Below are positions 1 to 8,684 of a stretch of DNA of 64,000 bases, piece after piece. The stretch lies in assembly GCA_035275265.1 (NCBI GenBank), contig DATENC010000017.1, forward strand, positions 1 to 64,000, given 5' to 3'. This DNA is from JACQAP01 sp035275265. GTDB taxonomy: Bacteria > Pseudomonadota > Gammaproteobacteria > Burkholderiales > JACQAP01. The notes beneath the pieces are model-generated. The model did not search any database, was not told where the DNA came from, and saw only the letters and a list, made by a program, of their open reading frames with translations. Every line of letters begins with the position of its first letter. Positions within the stretch are counted from its first letter, which is position 1. The translations under genes and the position numbers were made by a program.

Positions 1-30
1 GAGGGGGTTATAGAGCTTCGTGCCTTTACT

Positions 31-60
31 CGTCCCTCGTCCCTCGTCCCTCGCCCCTCG
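31..60. repeat. C-rich short tandem repeat upstream of nrdR
   Basis: Three tandem copies of the heptamer CGTCCCT (31-51) are followed by CGCCCCTCG, ending two bases before the nrdR start codon. The same CCTCG/CCCTCG vocabulary recurs, in either orientation, at about 3.6, 31.8, 31.87, 33.37 and 33.5 kb. It looks like one arm of a dispersed low-complexity intergenic element. The complementary strand is G-rich. Confidence 0.6.
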
Positions 61-62
61 GC

Positions 63-536
63 ATGAAGTGCCCGTTCTGCAAGAATCCGGATACGCAGGT
101 CGTCGACTCCCGTGCAAATGAGGAGGGGGACAGCATTCGCCGGCGGCGGCGCTGCCCGTCGTGCGACAAGCGTTTCACCACTTACGAAAACGTCGAACTG
201 CGCATGCCGCAGATCGTCAAGAGCACTGGCTACCGTGAGGATTTCGAGGAAGACAAGCTACGGGTCGGTTTTACCCGTGCGCTGCACAAGCGGCCAGTAT
301 CCGTGGACATGGTCGATGACGCGATCGAACGCGTAAAGCAGAAACTGCTGTCGCTGGGCCAACGCGAGGTGGAATCACGCCGCATCGGCGAGATGGTGAT
401 GCGCGAACTCTACAAGCTCGACAAGGTGGCCTATATTCGCTTCGCGTCGGTGTATCGCGCCTTCCAGGACGTCGAGGATTTCCGCGACGCGGTGAAGGAA
501 GTGCAGAAGCCCGCCGCGCGCCGCAAATCAAAGTAG
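63..536 (+). CDS. nrdR: Transcriptional repressor NrdR
   Basis: NrdR is the nucleotide-sensing repressor of ribonucleotide reductase genes. The 157-residue protein has the family's normal length. It opens with a zinc ribbon (CPFC at residues 3-6 and CPSC at 31-34), then the basic RRRRR stretch and FTTYE, followed by an ATP-cone domain covering roughly residues 49-139. It lies 4 bp upstream of ribD, the usual proteobacterial arrangement in which nrdR heads the riboflavin operon. The C-rich repeat directly before the ATG leaves no normal purine-rich ribosome binding site, so translation initiation may be weak. Confidence 0.97.
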   Translation: MKCPFCKNPDTQVVDSRANEEGDSIRRRRRCPSCDKRFTTYENVELRMPQIVKSTGYREDFEEDKLRVGFTRALHKRPVSVDMVDDAIERVKQKLLSLGQREVESRRIGEMVMRELYKLDKVAYIRFASVYRAFQDVEDFRDAVKEVQKPAARRKSK

Positions 537-540
537 CGGC

Positions 541-1647
541 ATGGCATTCAGCGCCGACGATTTTCAGTTCATGGCGTGCGCGTTGCGGCTCGCGGAGCGC
601 GGGCTGTATACCACGACTCCGAACCCGCGAGTCGGTTGTGTGCTCGTCAAGGATGGCCGTATCATCGGCGAGGGTTGGCACGAGCGTGCCGGCGGCCCGC
701 ATGCCGAGGTGGCGGCGTTGACAGCGGCGGGTTCAAACGCGCAGGGTGCCACCGCGTATGTCTCTCTCGAACCTTGCAGCCATCACGGCCGGACGCCGCC
801 GTGTGCGGACGCTTTGATCACTGCCAAGGTGGTGCGCGTGGTTGCGGCGATGCAAGATCCGAATCCCCAGGTTGCCGGAAGCGGACTGCGGAAACTGCGC
901 GAAGCGGAAATCCCGGTCGAGACCGGAATTCTGGAAACGGAGGCGCGTGAACTCAATATCGGCTTTGTCTCCCGTATGACTCGGGGGCGGCCGTGGACAC
1001 GCGTGAAAATCGCGTCAAGCCTGGACGGCAAGACCGCACTGAAGAACAAGTTCAGCCAGTGGATCACGGGAGCGGACGCACGGCGTGATGGACACCACTG
1101 GCGCGCACGGTCCTGCGCAGTGATGACCGGCATCGGAACGCTCGCGGATGACGATCCCCGCCTCACTGTGCGTGATGTGGAGACACCGCGTCAGCCGCTG
1201 CGCATCGTGGTGGACAGCCGGCTGCGGATCACGCCGGAAGCGAGGATTCTGGAAGGTGGTGGCGTGGTGGTGGCCACCGCAACGCGCGATGAAGACAAGA
1301 ACCGCTCGCTGGCAAAAAACGGAGCCGAAGTCGTGGTTCTGCCCAACGCCGAGCACAAGGTGGATCTGCTGGAACTAGCGAAGTATCTTGCCGGACGCGG
1401 CGTCAACGAGGTGCTTGTGGAAGCCGGTCTCAATCTGAATTCGGCACTGCTGCGTGCCGGGGTGGTAGACGAGCTGCTGGTGTATCTGGCCCCTCACATG
1501 CTCGGGGACGCGGCGCGTGGCATATTCGACCTGGGGGAATTGACCGAAATGAACAAGCGTCTTCAGTTGAACATTCAGGAGACCCGCATGATCGGACCGG
1601 ACCTACGGATACTCGCGCGGCCGGTAATCCTGCACCCCGGAGCGTGA
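541..1647 (+). CDS. ribD: Bifunctional riboflavin deaminase/reductase RibD
   Basis: RibD carries out the deamination of the pyrimidine intermediate made from GTP and then its side-chain reduction with NADPH. The N-terminal half is a cytidine-deaminase-like domain with the zinc motifs HAEVAAL and EPCSHHGRTPPC. The C-terminal half, from about residue 150, is the DHFR-like reductase domain (for example KIASSLDGKTAL and the ITGADARRDGHHWRA segment). Length (368 residues) is normal for the fused form. It is 4 bp from nrdR and 3 bp from ribE, so these are co-transcribed. Confidence 0.97.
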   Translation: MAFSADDFQFMACALRLAERGLYTTTPNPRVGCVLVKDGRIIGEGWHERAGGPHAEVAALTAAGSNAQGATAYVSLEPCSHHGRTPPCADALITAKVVRVVAAMQDPNPQVAGSGLRKLREAEIPVETGILETEARELNIGFVSRMTRGRPWTRVKIASSLDGKTALKNKFSQWITGADARRDGHHWRARSCAVMTGIGTLADDDPRLTVRDVETPRQPLRIVVDSRLRITPEARILEGGGVVVATATRDEDKNRSLAKNGAEVVVLPNAEHKVDLLELAKYLAGRGVNEVLVEAGLNLNSALLRAGVVDELLVYLAPHMLGDAARGIFDLGELTEMNKRLQLNIQETRMIGPDLRILARPVILHPGA

Positions 1648-1650
1648 GCA

Positions 1651-2247
1651 GTGTTCACGGGAATCATCGAGGCTGTCGGCCGCATCGCAGTAGTCAAGCC
1701 CGCAGGCAAATCGGCGGTGCTGAACATCGATGCTGGTGGTCTTGACATGAGCGATATCGCGGTCGGCGATAGCGTCGCCTGCAATGGAGTGTGTCTGACA
1801 GTCACTTCGCTGGTGCGTAAGGGGTTTACGGTCGACGTATCGCAGGAAACGCTTCGTGTGACCGCGGGCTTCGCCGCCGGCGACGCGATCAATCTGGAGA
1901 AGTCTCTGCGCCTTTCGGACCGGCTCGGCGGACATCTGGTGAGTGGCCATGTAGACGGCGTGGGCACGGTAACAACGGTGAAACCAGTGGATGCCAACGT
2001 GGAGATCGTCGTTCGCTTTCCGGCGGAGCTTGGCCGCTATGTCGCGCGCAAGGGATCAATCGCAGTGAACGGTGTGAGCCTGACCGTCAATGCCGTGAAA
2101 ACCGATTCCTTTTCTATGAACCTGATTCCGCACACCTTGACGGTAACCAATCTCAAAGACCTGAAACAGGGCGACGGGGTCAATCTTGAAATAGACCTTC
2201 TCGCGCGCTATGTCGAGCGGATGTTCGACAGGGATGATCAGCGGTAA
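1651..2247 (+). CDS. ribE: Riboflavin synthase alpha chain
   Basis: Riboflavin synthase dismutates two lumazine molecules into riboflavin. The protein starts with the family signature MFTGIIEAVG at a GTG codon, 3 bp after the ribD stop. The two internally repeated lumazine-binding barrels are visible: GDSVACNGVCLTV in the first half and GSIAVNGVSLTVN in the second. Length 198 residues, as expected. The following 263 bp before ribBA contain no gene and no recognisable FMN riboswitch. Confidence 0.96.
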   Translation: MFTGIIEAVGRIAVVKPAGKSAVLNIDAGGLDMSDIAVGDSVACNGVCLTVTSLVRKGFTVDVSQETLRVTAGFAAGDAINLEKSLRLSDRLGGHLVSGHVDGVGTVTTVKPVDANVEIVVRFPAELGRYVARKGSIAVNGVSLTVNAVKTDSFSMNLIPHTLTVTNLKDLKQGDGVNLEIDLLARYVERMFDRDDQR

Positions 2248-2510
2248 CGATCGCTGAGACTAGCTGGTAGGCAAGATGTTCAGTCCTGCCTTCAGAATAG
2301 CTGTCCAGGATGCGTGCAGGTTTCGAACCCGATCGCGTCGGAACGGCGTCGATCTGGCACAATGCACACTTTCGAACTGTGTCGCGCCCTTCCCGAGCGT
2401 TTTCCCTATCTTGTTGCCAGCCCCTGTCGCACGGTGACGCTCATACCGGCGCTGTAGCGAAAGTTCAGGGGCCGCGCGCGTAGCAAGCCCCAGCAAGCCG
2501 AAGACAATCG

Positions 2511-3620
2511 ATGACTACCATCAGCGCCTCAACCGATATCATTGCCGACCTGCGCGCCGGAAGGATGGTCATCCTTGTAGACGAGGAGCAACGCGAGAAT
2601 GAAGGCGATTTGCTCATGGCCGCCGAATTCGTGACACCGGACGCAATCAATTTCATGGCCAAGCACGGCCGCGGGCTTATCTGCCTGACGCTGACCGAAG
2701 AGCGCTGCCGGCAGCTCGATCTTCGGCTGATGGTCGGGGACAATCGCTCGCGGATGGGCACCAACTTTACCCTGTCGATTGAAGCCGCCAGCGGCGTGAC
2801 CACCGGAATCTCGGCCGCGGACCGCGCGCGCACGGTGCAGGCGGCGGTAAGGAAGGATGCCAAGCCGGAAGATATCGTGCAGCCGGGACACATCTTTCCG
2901 CTGATGGCGCACAAGGGCGGTGTGCTGGTCCGCGCCGGGCATACCGAGGCCGGATGCGATCTGGCGCAGCTTGCGGGCTTGACCCCGGCTGCCGTGATCT
3001 GCGAGATATTGAAGGACGACGGCGACATGGCGCGGCTGCCGGACCTGATCGAGTTCGCGGCGAAACACAAGATCAAGATCGGCACCATTGCCGATCTGAT
3101 CCATCATCGCAGCCGCACCGAATCGCTGGTCGAACGCGTAGCCGAACGGTCGCTGGAAACCGTGCACGGCAAGTTCAAATTGGTGGCGTATCGAGACAAA
3201 AGTTCGCGCGACACGCACATCGCGCTCGTCAAAGGCAGCCTGTCTCCTGGCCGGGAGACGCTGGTCAGGGTGCACGAACCACTGTCGGTAGCCGATTTTC
3301 TGGATGCCGGTAGTCACAGCCACTCCTGGAACCTGAACGATGCGCTACGCAAGATTGCGTCCGCTGAAAGTGGCGTCGTGGTATTGCTGCACCGGACCGA
3401 GACGGGGGTAGAACTGCTCGATCGACTGGCGATGGACAAGGAAATGCAACCACTGAAAGTAGACCTGCGCACCTATGGAATCGGCGCGCAGATTCTGCGT
3501 GATCTGGGCGTGACAAGGATGAGGGTGCTGGGCGCACCCAGAAAGATGCCGAGCATGACCGGCTTCGATCTGGAAGTGACGGGATACCTGCAGCCCGAGG
3601 AACGAGGGGCGAGGGGCTAG
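2511..3620 (+). CDS. ribBA: DHBP synthase with degenerate GTP cyclohydrolase II-like domain (RibBX-type RibBA)
   Basis: The N-terminal ~200 residues are an intact 3,4-dihydroxy-2-butanone 4-phosphate synthase: the acidic DEEQRENEGD motif, TGISAADRA and RAGHTEAG are all present. The C-terminal ~165 residues align with GTP cyclohydrolase II (HGKFKLVAYRD, KVDLRTYGIGAQIL). However, the zinc-binding GSLRCDCG-type segment is replaced by DAGSHSHSW, and the domain contains no cysteine at those sites. It should therefore make the butanone phosphate but not open the GTP ring; a separate RibA would be needed. The last residues (EERGARG) and the stop codon are encoded by a G-rich repeat. It is followed by ribH. 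Confidence 0.93.
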   Translation: MTTISASTDIIADLRAGRMVILVDEEQRENEGDLLMAAEFVTPDAINFMAKHGRGLICLTLTEERCRQLDLRLMVGDNRSRMGTNFTLSIEAASGVTTGISAADRARTVQAAVRKDAKPEDIVQPGHIFPLMAHKGGVLVRAGHTEAGCDLAQLAGLTPAAVICEILKDDGDMARLPDLIEFAAKHKIKIGTIADLIHHRSRTESLVERVAERSLETVHGKFKLVAYRDKSSRDTHIALVKGSLSPGRETLVRVHEPLSVADFLDAGSHSHSWNLNDALRKIASAESGVVVLLHRTETGVELLDRLAMDKEMQPLKVDLRTYGIGAQILRDLGVTRMRVLGAPRKMPSMTGFDLEVTGYLQPEERGARG

Positions 3621-3631
3621 GGGTGAGGGGA
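3603..3631 (+). repeat. G-rich repeat with a four-tract G-quadruplex motif at the ribBA stop codon
   Basis: Four GGGG tracts at 3606-3609, 3613-3616, 3620-3623 and 3627-3630 are separated by three 3-nt loops (CGA, CTA, TGA). The ribBA stop TAG (3618-3620) lies inside it. The G-rich strand is the coding (mRNA-like) strand. About 40-75 nt further on comes a C-rich TTCAC-repeat stretch (3668-3704), the same composite layout seen at 33.36-33.53 kb. Confidence 0.7.
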
Positions 3632-3713
3632 AAGAATTGTGGACAATAAGATGTAATGATCTCCTTAGCCACCTTCACTCATTCACACATTCACCCTTCA
3701 CCGTTTTTCGAAC

Positions 3714-4193
3714 ATGGCAACCAACGACGACACATTCCAATTCGAACCGGATCCCTCAGGCGACGGGCTGCGCATCGGCATCGTAGTCGGGCGATTCAAC
3801 AAGGACGTTGGCGAAGGTCTGCTGACCGCATGCACGGCCGAACTAGCCAAGCTTGGCGTGCAGCGCGCCGATATGGCGATCGTCACGGTACCGGGGGCAC
3901 TGGAGATTCCGCTCGCACTGCAGAAGCTCGCCGGGACCGACAATTTCGACGCGCTGATCGCTCTTGGCGCAGTGATCCGTGGCGAGACTTACCATTTCGA
4001 AGTGGTATCGAATGAATCCGCCGGTGGAGTGATGACAGTGCAGCTCGATACGGGCGTCCCGATCGCCAACGGCATCCTTACCACCGACACCGATGAGCAA
4101 GCCAAGGCGCGCATGCACGAGAAGGGCGTAGATTGCGCGCGCGTAGCGGTCGAGATGGCCAATCTATTGAGAGCGATCGATGAAGAACAGTAG
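3714..4193 (+). CDS. ribH: 6,7-dimethyl-8-ribityllumazine synthase
   Basis: Lumazine synthase condenses the RibB and RibD products. Signatures present: RIGIVVGRFNKDVGEGLL near the N terminus, VPGALEIPLA, ALGAVIRGETYHFEVV and the LDTGVPIANGILTTD segment. Its 159 residues are the normal length. The gene follows ribBA after a 93-bp gap with the G-rich and TTCAC repeats. It overlaps nusB by 14 bp, the standard ribH-nusB junction in proteobacteria. Confidence 0.97.
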   Translation: MATNDDTFQFEPDPSGDGLRIGIVVGRFNKDVGEGLLTACTAELAKLGVQRADMAIVTVPGALEIPLALQKLAGTDNFDALIALGAVIRGETYHFEVVSNESAGGVMTVQLDTGVPIANGILTTDTDEQAKARMHEKGVDCARVAVEMANLLRAIDEEQ

Positions 4194-4617
4194 GCGCCGG
4201 GCCCGCGAATTTGCCCTGCAGGCGCTCTATCAGTGGCTGGTCAACGAGTGCGGCGCCGACGCGTTGCTGGCCCAGTTCAAGGAACAGAAGGATTTCGCGA
4301 AAGCGGACCAAGCCCTGGTCGAAACACTGTTGCGCGGCGTCACGGCAGATGCGGACGCCCTGCGCAACCGCTTTGCGCCGTACCTGGACCGGCCCGTCAA
4401 GGAACTGTCACCGGTAGAGCACGCCTTGTTGCTCTTGGCTGCCTGTGAACTGCGCGACCATCTTGAAACGCCTTACAGAGTGGTGATCAACGAGGCGATT
4501 GAATTGGCCAAGAGCTTCGGCGGTACCGACGCGCACAAATACGTCAATGGTGTGCTCGACAAACTCGCCACCGATTTGCGGCCAGACGAAGTGAAGGCCC
4601 GGGCACGGGCAGGTTGA
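4180..4617 (+). CDS. nusB: Transcription antitermination factor NusB
   Basis: NusB binds boxA RNA with NusE (S10) during rRNA antitermination. The 145-residue all-helical protein has the family features RRRAREFALQALYQW at the start, SPVEHALLLLAACEL in the middle and VINEAIELAKSFGG plus KYVNGVLDKLA near the end. It overlaps ribH by 14 bp, so it is translated from the riboflavin operon message. In many relatives thiL follows; here panB and a signalling block come between. Confidence 0.97.
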   Translation: MKNSRRRAREFALQALYQWLVNECGADALLAQFKEQKDFAKADQALVETLLRGVTADADALRNRFAPYLDRPVKELSPVEHALLLLAACELRDHLETPYRVVINEAIELAKSFGGTDAHKYVNGVLDKLATDLRPDEVKARARAG

Positions 4618-4623
4618 TTTTTT
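4598..4623 (+). terminator. Possible intrinsic terminator at the 3' end of nusB
   Basis: A short GCCCG-GGCA-CGGGC hairpin (4598-4610) inside the last nusB codons is followed six bases later by a run of seven T (4617-4623). The stem is only 5 bp and the spacing is loose, so this is a weak candidate. It would separate the rib operon from panB. Confidence 0.25.
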
Positions 4624-4674
4624 CACAGCCACCACGCAGCAGACACGAGCCAACGAAAAGGGAGGAGAGAAGAA

Positions 4675-5541
4675 ATGGCAGAACCAACGGCACCGAAGAA
4701 ACTCACGATATTCGATCTGCAAGCCAAGGTGGACCGGGGTGAGAAGGTGTTCCAGGTCACGGCGGTGGATTACCCGACCGCGCAACTGGTGGACCGTTCC
4801 GGAGTGGACTGCATTCTGATCGGCGACTCACTGGGCATGACCGCGCTGGGTTATTCCGGCACGGTGCCGGTGACGATGGACGAGATGATCCATCACGCCA
4901 AGGCGATTTCGCGCGCAGCCAAAAGGGCAATTCTGGTGGGCGACCTGCCTCTTGGTGCATATCACGCTTCTACCGCCGATGCGATCAACAGCGCCATGCG
5001 CATGCTCAAAGAGGGCGGCACCGACGTAGTGAAGCTGGAGGGCGGAGAGGATTTTGCGCCGGTCGCCGAGGCGGTGATCAAGGCCGGCATTCCGGTCATG
5101 GCCCATATCGGTCTGACGCCGCAATTGGTGTCCAAGCTGGGCGGCTTCCGGGTGCAAGGCAAGAGTGCGGAAACCGGTGTGCAACTACTGAAAGACGCGC
5201 TCGCGATGGAAAAGGCCGGCTGCTTCGCCATCGTGCTCGAGGCGATCCCGGACCGGGTTGCGCAAGTCATCACCGAGCGGCTTTCCATTCCCACCATCGG
5301 TATCGGCGCGGGCCCGCATTGCGATGGCCAGAACCTGGTGCTGCACGACATGGTGGGACTATTCGACCGCTTCACGCCGAAATTCGTGAAGCGCTACGCC
5401 AACTGCTGGGACGTCATCTCCAAGGCGCTCGCCGATTTCCAGGACGAAGTGCACAAGGGGCAGTTCCCGTTGCCCGAGCACAGCTTTACGATGAAGGAAG
5501 AGGAGTACCGGGCCTTCCTGCAAAAACTCGGTAAGAACTGA
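4675..5541 (+). CDS. panB: 3-methyl-2-oxobutanoate hydroxymethyltransferase PanB
   Basis: PanB makes ketopantoate from ketoisovalerate and methylenetetrahydrofolate, the first committed step to pantothenate and CoA. Diagnostic segments: ILIGDSLGMTALGYSGTVPV, DVVKLEGGEDFAP, MAHIGLTPQ, GGFRVQGKS, VLEAIP and PTIGIGAGPHCDGQ. It has 288 residues against about 264 in E. coli. The start is supported by a strong ribosome binding site (GGAGGAG at 4661-4667, 7 bp before the ATG). No panC is nearby, so it may be transcribed alone. A panB paralogue specialised for another substrate cannot be excluded. Confidence 0.92.
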   Translation: MAEPTAPKKLTIFDLQAKVDRGEKVFQVTAVDYPTAQLVDRSGVDCILIGDSLGMTALGYSGTVPVTMDEMIHHAKAISRAAKRAILVGDLPLGAYHASTADAINSAMRMLKEGGTDVVKLEGGEDFAPVAEAVIKAGIPVMAHIGLTPQLVSKLGGFRVQGKSAETGVQLLKDALAMEKAGCFAIVLEAIPDRVAQVITERLSIPTIGIGAGPHCDGQNLVLHDMVGLFDRFTPKFVKRYANCWDVISKALADFQDEVHKGQFPLPEHSFTMKEEEYRAFLQKLGKN

Positions 5542-5564
5542 AGGACGACACGCCCACTTCCCGG

Positions 5565-5658
5565 CCCTCTCCTCCGCAAGCAGTCGGAGAGGGTGTCAAA
5601 AACCAGGACACCAAAATTGCATCACCGCCGTTGACTCCCTCTCCACACCGAGTGAGGG
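5565..5658. repeat. Intergenic palindromic repeats of the CCCTCTCC/GGAGAGGG type
   Basis: CCCTCTCC at 5565-5572 pairs with GGAGAGGG at 5586-5593. A second, weaker copy pairs CCCTC (5637-5641) with GAGGG (5654-5658). They lie between the convergent panB and GGDEF/EAL genes. Similar hairpins occur at 36.24-36.33 kb. There is no T run after either stem, so they look like dispersed palindromic repeats rather than classical terminators, though they could still end transcripts. Confidence 0.55.
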
Positions 5659-8037
5659 CTATCGGCGCAGGTCGCTGAGGAAGCCGCTCTCGGTGACTTT
5701 GTCGCCCATCTCCTTGCGGCGCGTAAGCCAACGCTCATAGTCGGCGGGTGGAAGCGGCTTGGCAATGAAAAATCCCTGTGCCTCATCGCAGCCGAGTTTG
5801 GTCAGCAGCATCAGACTGGCGTGGTCCTCGACGCCCTCGGCGACTACCGTCAGTCCCATGTTGTGCCCAAGCTCGATGGTGGAGCGCACGATCAGCGCAT
5901 CGTCATTGACTTCCAACATGCTTCGCACGAAAGAGCGGTCGATCTTTATTTCCTGTACCGGCAGTTTCCTGATATAGGCGAGCGAAGAGTAGCCGGTGCC
6001 GAAATCGTCGATGGACAGGCGTATGCCGAGCTGGTGCAACTGCTGGAGTGTTTTCTCGGCACGTACAGGGTCTTCCATGATGCCGCTTTCGGTAATCTCC
6101 ATGGAGAGCAGCGCGACAGGGACCTTGTATTTCGCGATCAGCCCGGTCACGATACCCGGGAGCTCGGGGTTCATGAGATCCCGGGCCGAAATATTCACCG
6201 AGACCTTGACATCGAGTCCACGTGAGTGCCATTCACCGCATTGGCGCAAGGCGCGTTCGATCACCCAACGCGTAACCGCCTTTATGTACCCGGTTTGTTC
6301 CGCGAACGGGATGAATTCGATGGGAGAGACGATTCCACGCTCTGGATGGGCCCACCGTACCAGGGCTTCGACACTTTCCGAGGCACCCGAACGCAAGTTC
6401 AGCTTCGGTTGATAGTGAAGGCTCAATTGATCGTTTTCGACTGCGCGCCGCAGCTCGCCAAGCAGCGACAGTTGGCTTGGCCTACCCTGCTCGAAGCTCG
6501 GGTCGTAGTACGTGTAGCCGGTGTTGTTTCTCTTGGCGACGTACATTGCGATGTCGGCGCGCCGCATCAGCACGATAGTATCGTCGCCATTTTCGGGAAA
6601 GCCGGCAATTCCAATGCTGATGCCAAGATCGATTGGCTGGCCCTGCATAAGGATAGGTTCTTCCAGCGCCCTTTGAATACGTTCCGCCACAATGCCTACC
6701 CGTTCGGTGCCGCTGGTCGGCAATAGAACGGCGAACTCGTCGCCGCCGAAACGTGCCACGGTGTCCGAATCACGCAGAAGTTTGCGCAGCCGTCGAGCCA
6801 CTTCCTGCAACACCATGTCCCCGACCGGGTGACCGAGGCCTTCGTTGATGAGTTTGAAACGATCGAGGTCCATGATCAGGACCGATACCGGTCCGCCGTT
6901 GCGTTGGGCGATCTTGATGGCCTGGTCGAGGCGGTCGCTGAACATGGCGCGGTTTGGCAGGCCGGTAAGCGTGTCCTCATATGCCAGGCGCAGGATTTTC
7001 GTTTCGCGCTCGAAGATGCGCTCGAGCATGTGATTGAAACTCTCGGCCAGGTCTCCGATTTCGCCCTGTAACCCTCCTTCCGCTTTCTGGGAGTAGTCGC
7101 CGTCACGGATCTTGCGAGCGACCCCTGCCAGGCGGTTGATCGGGCCGGCGATGCTGCGGGCGATCAGCACGCTCCCGATAATCGACAGCACGATGCTTGC
7201 CAAGGCGAGCCACAACAGCGTATTGCGAAGCTCAACGAACGGCGCCAGTCCTTCTCTCAACGGGCGTTGCAGAACGGCGGCTATTTCGCTATCGCCGAGC
7301 TCGTTCAATAACAACAGAAGGGTCTCGAAGTCTTCGCCGCCTAGCGGCAATGTTGCTGTACCACGCATGCTGCCCAGGCTGCCGCCGAGTTCGCTGCGAG
7401 ACACGGGAGGCAGTGTCGAAGCGTGCACGACCCACGTGCCGCGGCCGGTGCGGGACAGAAAGGAAACCTGCAGTGCCGACAGCTCCTGCAGGTCGCGTGC
7501 TACAGCGTCGTCAACAACGAGGCCCGTCGCGACCCAGGCAATCGGAAGCGGTGCCAGGGCCGGGACTACGACGAGCTGATAGGGGCGGCCGTCGATCAGT
7601 ACTATGCTGGATGCCTTACCATCGCGCTGCGCAGTTTCGATGAGTTCCGGGAAAGGAAAGCTCGCGTCCGCTGAAATTGCATTTAGCGTATCGGCAATCA
7701 TCTTCTTGTCGAGATCCGCAAGCATCACGACGTTGGCGTGAATGCGGCGGCCATGATTGGCGAGCGCCGAAGCAATGGTCGCCCGGTCGCGGGTGGCGAT
7801 TGCATCGCGAAAAGCAAAATCAGCAGCGAGCACCGAGGCAGCCTGGGCCAGCTGCTGACTGTTCTGTTCGAGCAACCGCAGGAAGACGCGCTGGCCGACG
7901 GTGAGGTCTTCCGCGATCTGGGTTTTCGCAATTCGCTCGTTGGCTGCGCTGATAAGGACAAACGCCACGCCCTGCACCACGCATAGAAGCAGTACGAAAA
8001 AAACAACGATGCGGGTTTGCAGACTTCGCAGAAGCAA
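5659..8037 (-). CDS. Membrane-anchored GGDEF/EAL c-di-GMP signalling protein with periplasmic sensor
   Basis: Domain order: membrane segment about 9-31, a ~240-residue periplasmic region likely to be a double Cache-like sensor, a second membrane segment about 272-293, HAMP to about 346, GGDEF (352-515) and EAL (530-780). The cyclase motif is canonical (GGDEF, 431-435) and so is the inhibitory RxxD site (RDSD, 422-425). The EAL side has EALVRW, EITES, DDFGTGYSSL and AEGVED, so both activities look possible. The start is a TTG only 6 bp after the stop of the cupredoxin gene. It is the last gene of the globin-cupredoxin-GGDEF/EAL operon, suggesting a redox or gas-related input. Confidence 0.93.
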   Translation of the reverse strand: MLLRSLQTRIVVFFVLLLCVVQGVAFVLISAANERIAKTQIAEDLTVGQRVFLRLLEQNSQQLAQAASVLAADFAFRDAIATRDRATIASALANHGRRIHANVVMLADLDKKMIADTLNAISADASFPFPELIETAQRDGKASSIVLIDGRPYQLVVVPALAPLPIAWVATGLVVDDAVARDLQELSALQVSFLSRTGRGTWVVHASTLPPVSRSELGGSLGSMRGTATLPLGGEDFETLLLLLNELGDSEIAAVLQRPLREGLAPFVELRNTLLWLALASIVLSIIGSVLIARSIAGPINRLAGVARKIRDGDYSQKAEGGLQGEIGDLAESFNHMLERIFERETKILRLAYEDTLTGLPNRAMFSDRLDQAIKIAQRNGGPVSVLIMDLDRFKLINEGLGHPVGDMVLQEVARRLRKLLRDSDTVARFGGDEFAVLLPTSGTERVGIVAERIQRALEEPILMQGQPIDLGISIGIAGFPENGDDTIVLMRRADIAMYVAKRNNTGYTYYDPSFEQGRPSQLSLLGELRRAVENDQLSLHYQPKLNLRSGASESVEALVRWAHPERGIVSPIEFIPFAEQTGYIKAVTRWVIERALRQCGEWHSRGLDVKVSVNISARDLMNPELPGIVTGLIAKYKVPVALLSMEITESGIMEDPVRAEKTLQQLHQLGIRLSIDDFGTGYSSLAYIRKLPVQEIKIDRSFVRSMLEVNDDALIVRSTIELGHNMGLTVVAEGVEDHASLMLLTKLGCDEAQGFFIAKPLPPADYERWLTRRKEMGDKVTESGFLSDLRR

Positions 8038-8043
8038 GGGAAC

Positions 8044-8670
8044 CTATTCTTTGGCGGGTGCGGACTGGGGGGGCGAAAGTTCGAGCTGGAACTCGGCATT
8101 TTCCGTCATACTCTCCGTGAGCTTGATGGCGCGCGGACGGAACTCGGACTTGGAATGGGGATGCCAGATACGCAACTCGTACTCGCCCGCCGGAAGGCCG
8201 TCGAGCCTGGCCGTGCCGGTCTTGCCGGTCTTCACAAAGTAAGGCGTATCGAAGACGTATATGTATCCGACCATCCAGTCGTGAATGTTGCAGCCGAGCA
8301 CGACCACACCGGGCTTGTCGAAAATAACCGGTTTGGACGGCGTGCCCGAATAGAGTTTCAACTGGAAAACCTTGGCCGGTGAAAACGAATAGACGTGATG
8401 CCTGATGTTGTCCTTGTTTGGAAAGCTTACCGCAGCACCGAGTTGAACCGGCACCACCAGCGGCAGGAACTCCTTGTTGGCCTGATCCATAACGCCGGGC
8501 CGTGGCGCTACCGCAGTATTCGCGCCCGTCGGCAGGAGGTAGACCACGGCCTCGAAGACCGGAGCACCGCCGGAATCGGCGACCGTTGCGATCACGCTTG
8601 CGGCGGCGGCGTCGCCGCAAGCGATCGCCAGCAGCACGCAAAGGTAATGAGGCGCCGAAGTCGTCCGCAT
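8044..8670 (-). CDS. Exported cupredoxin-like (methylamine-utilisation/plastocyanin-like) protein
   Basis: A signal peptide (about residues 1-24) precedes a beta-rich domain with a putative type I copper site: His91 or His92 in the RHHVYSF segment, then Cys127, His130 and Met133 in CNIHDWM. Residues 150-200 look like a small carboxypeptidase-regulatory-like fold (GTARLDGLPAGEYELRIWHP). Proteins of this kind are often labelled methylamine utilisation protein without biochemical support. It lies 14 bp after the truncated hemoglobin gene and 6 bp before the GGDEF/EAL gene. A role as a periplasmic copper redox partner or signal source is inferred from context. Confidence 0.8.
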   Translation of the reverse strand: MRTTSAPHYLCVLLAIACGDAAAASVIATVADSGGAPVFEAVVYLLPTGANTAVAPRPGVMDQANKEFLPLVVPVQLGAAVSFPNKDNIRHHVYSFSPAKVFQLKLYSGTPSKPVIFDKPGVVVLGCNIHDWMVGYIYVFDTPYFVKTGKTGTARLDGLPAGEYELRIWHPHSKSEFRPRAIKLTESMTENAEFQLELSPPQSAPAKE

Positions 8671-8684
8671 TTGCCGATCGTGAT

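Noticed and set aside
31..60. CRISPR-like short repeats
   Set aside because: The repeat unit is 7 nt with no spacers; it is a simple tandem repeat.
2248..2510. Possible FMN riboswitch before ribBA
   Set aside because: The 263-bp gap is the usual place, but the conserved RFN helices (for example GGGCGGGGTGAAATTC-like and CCGGCGGTAA-like strings) are absent.
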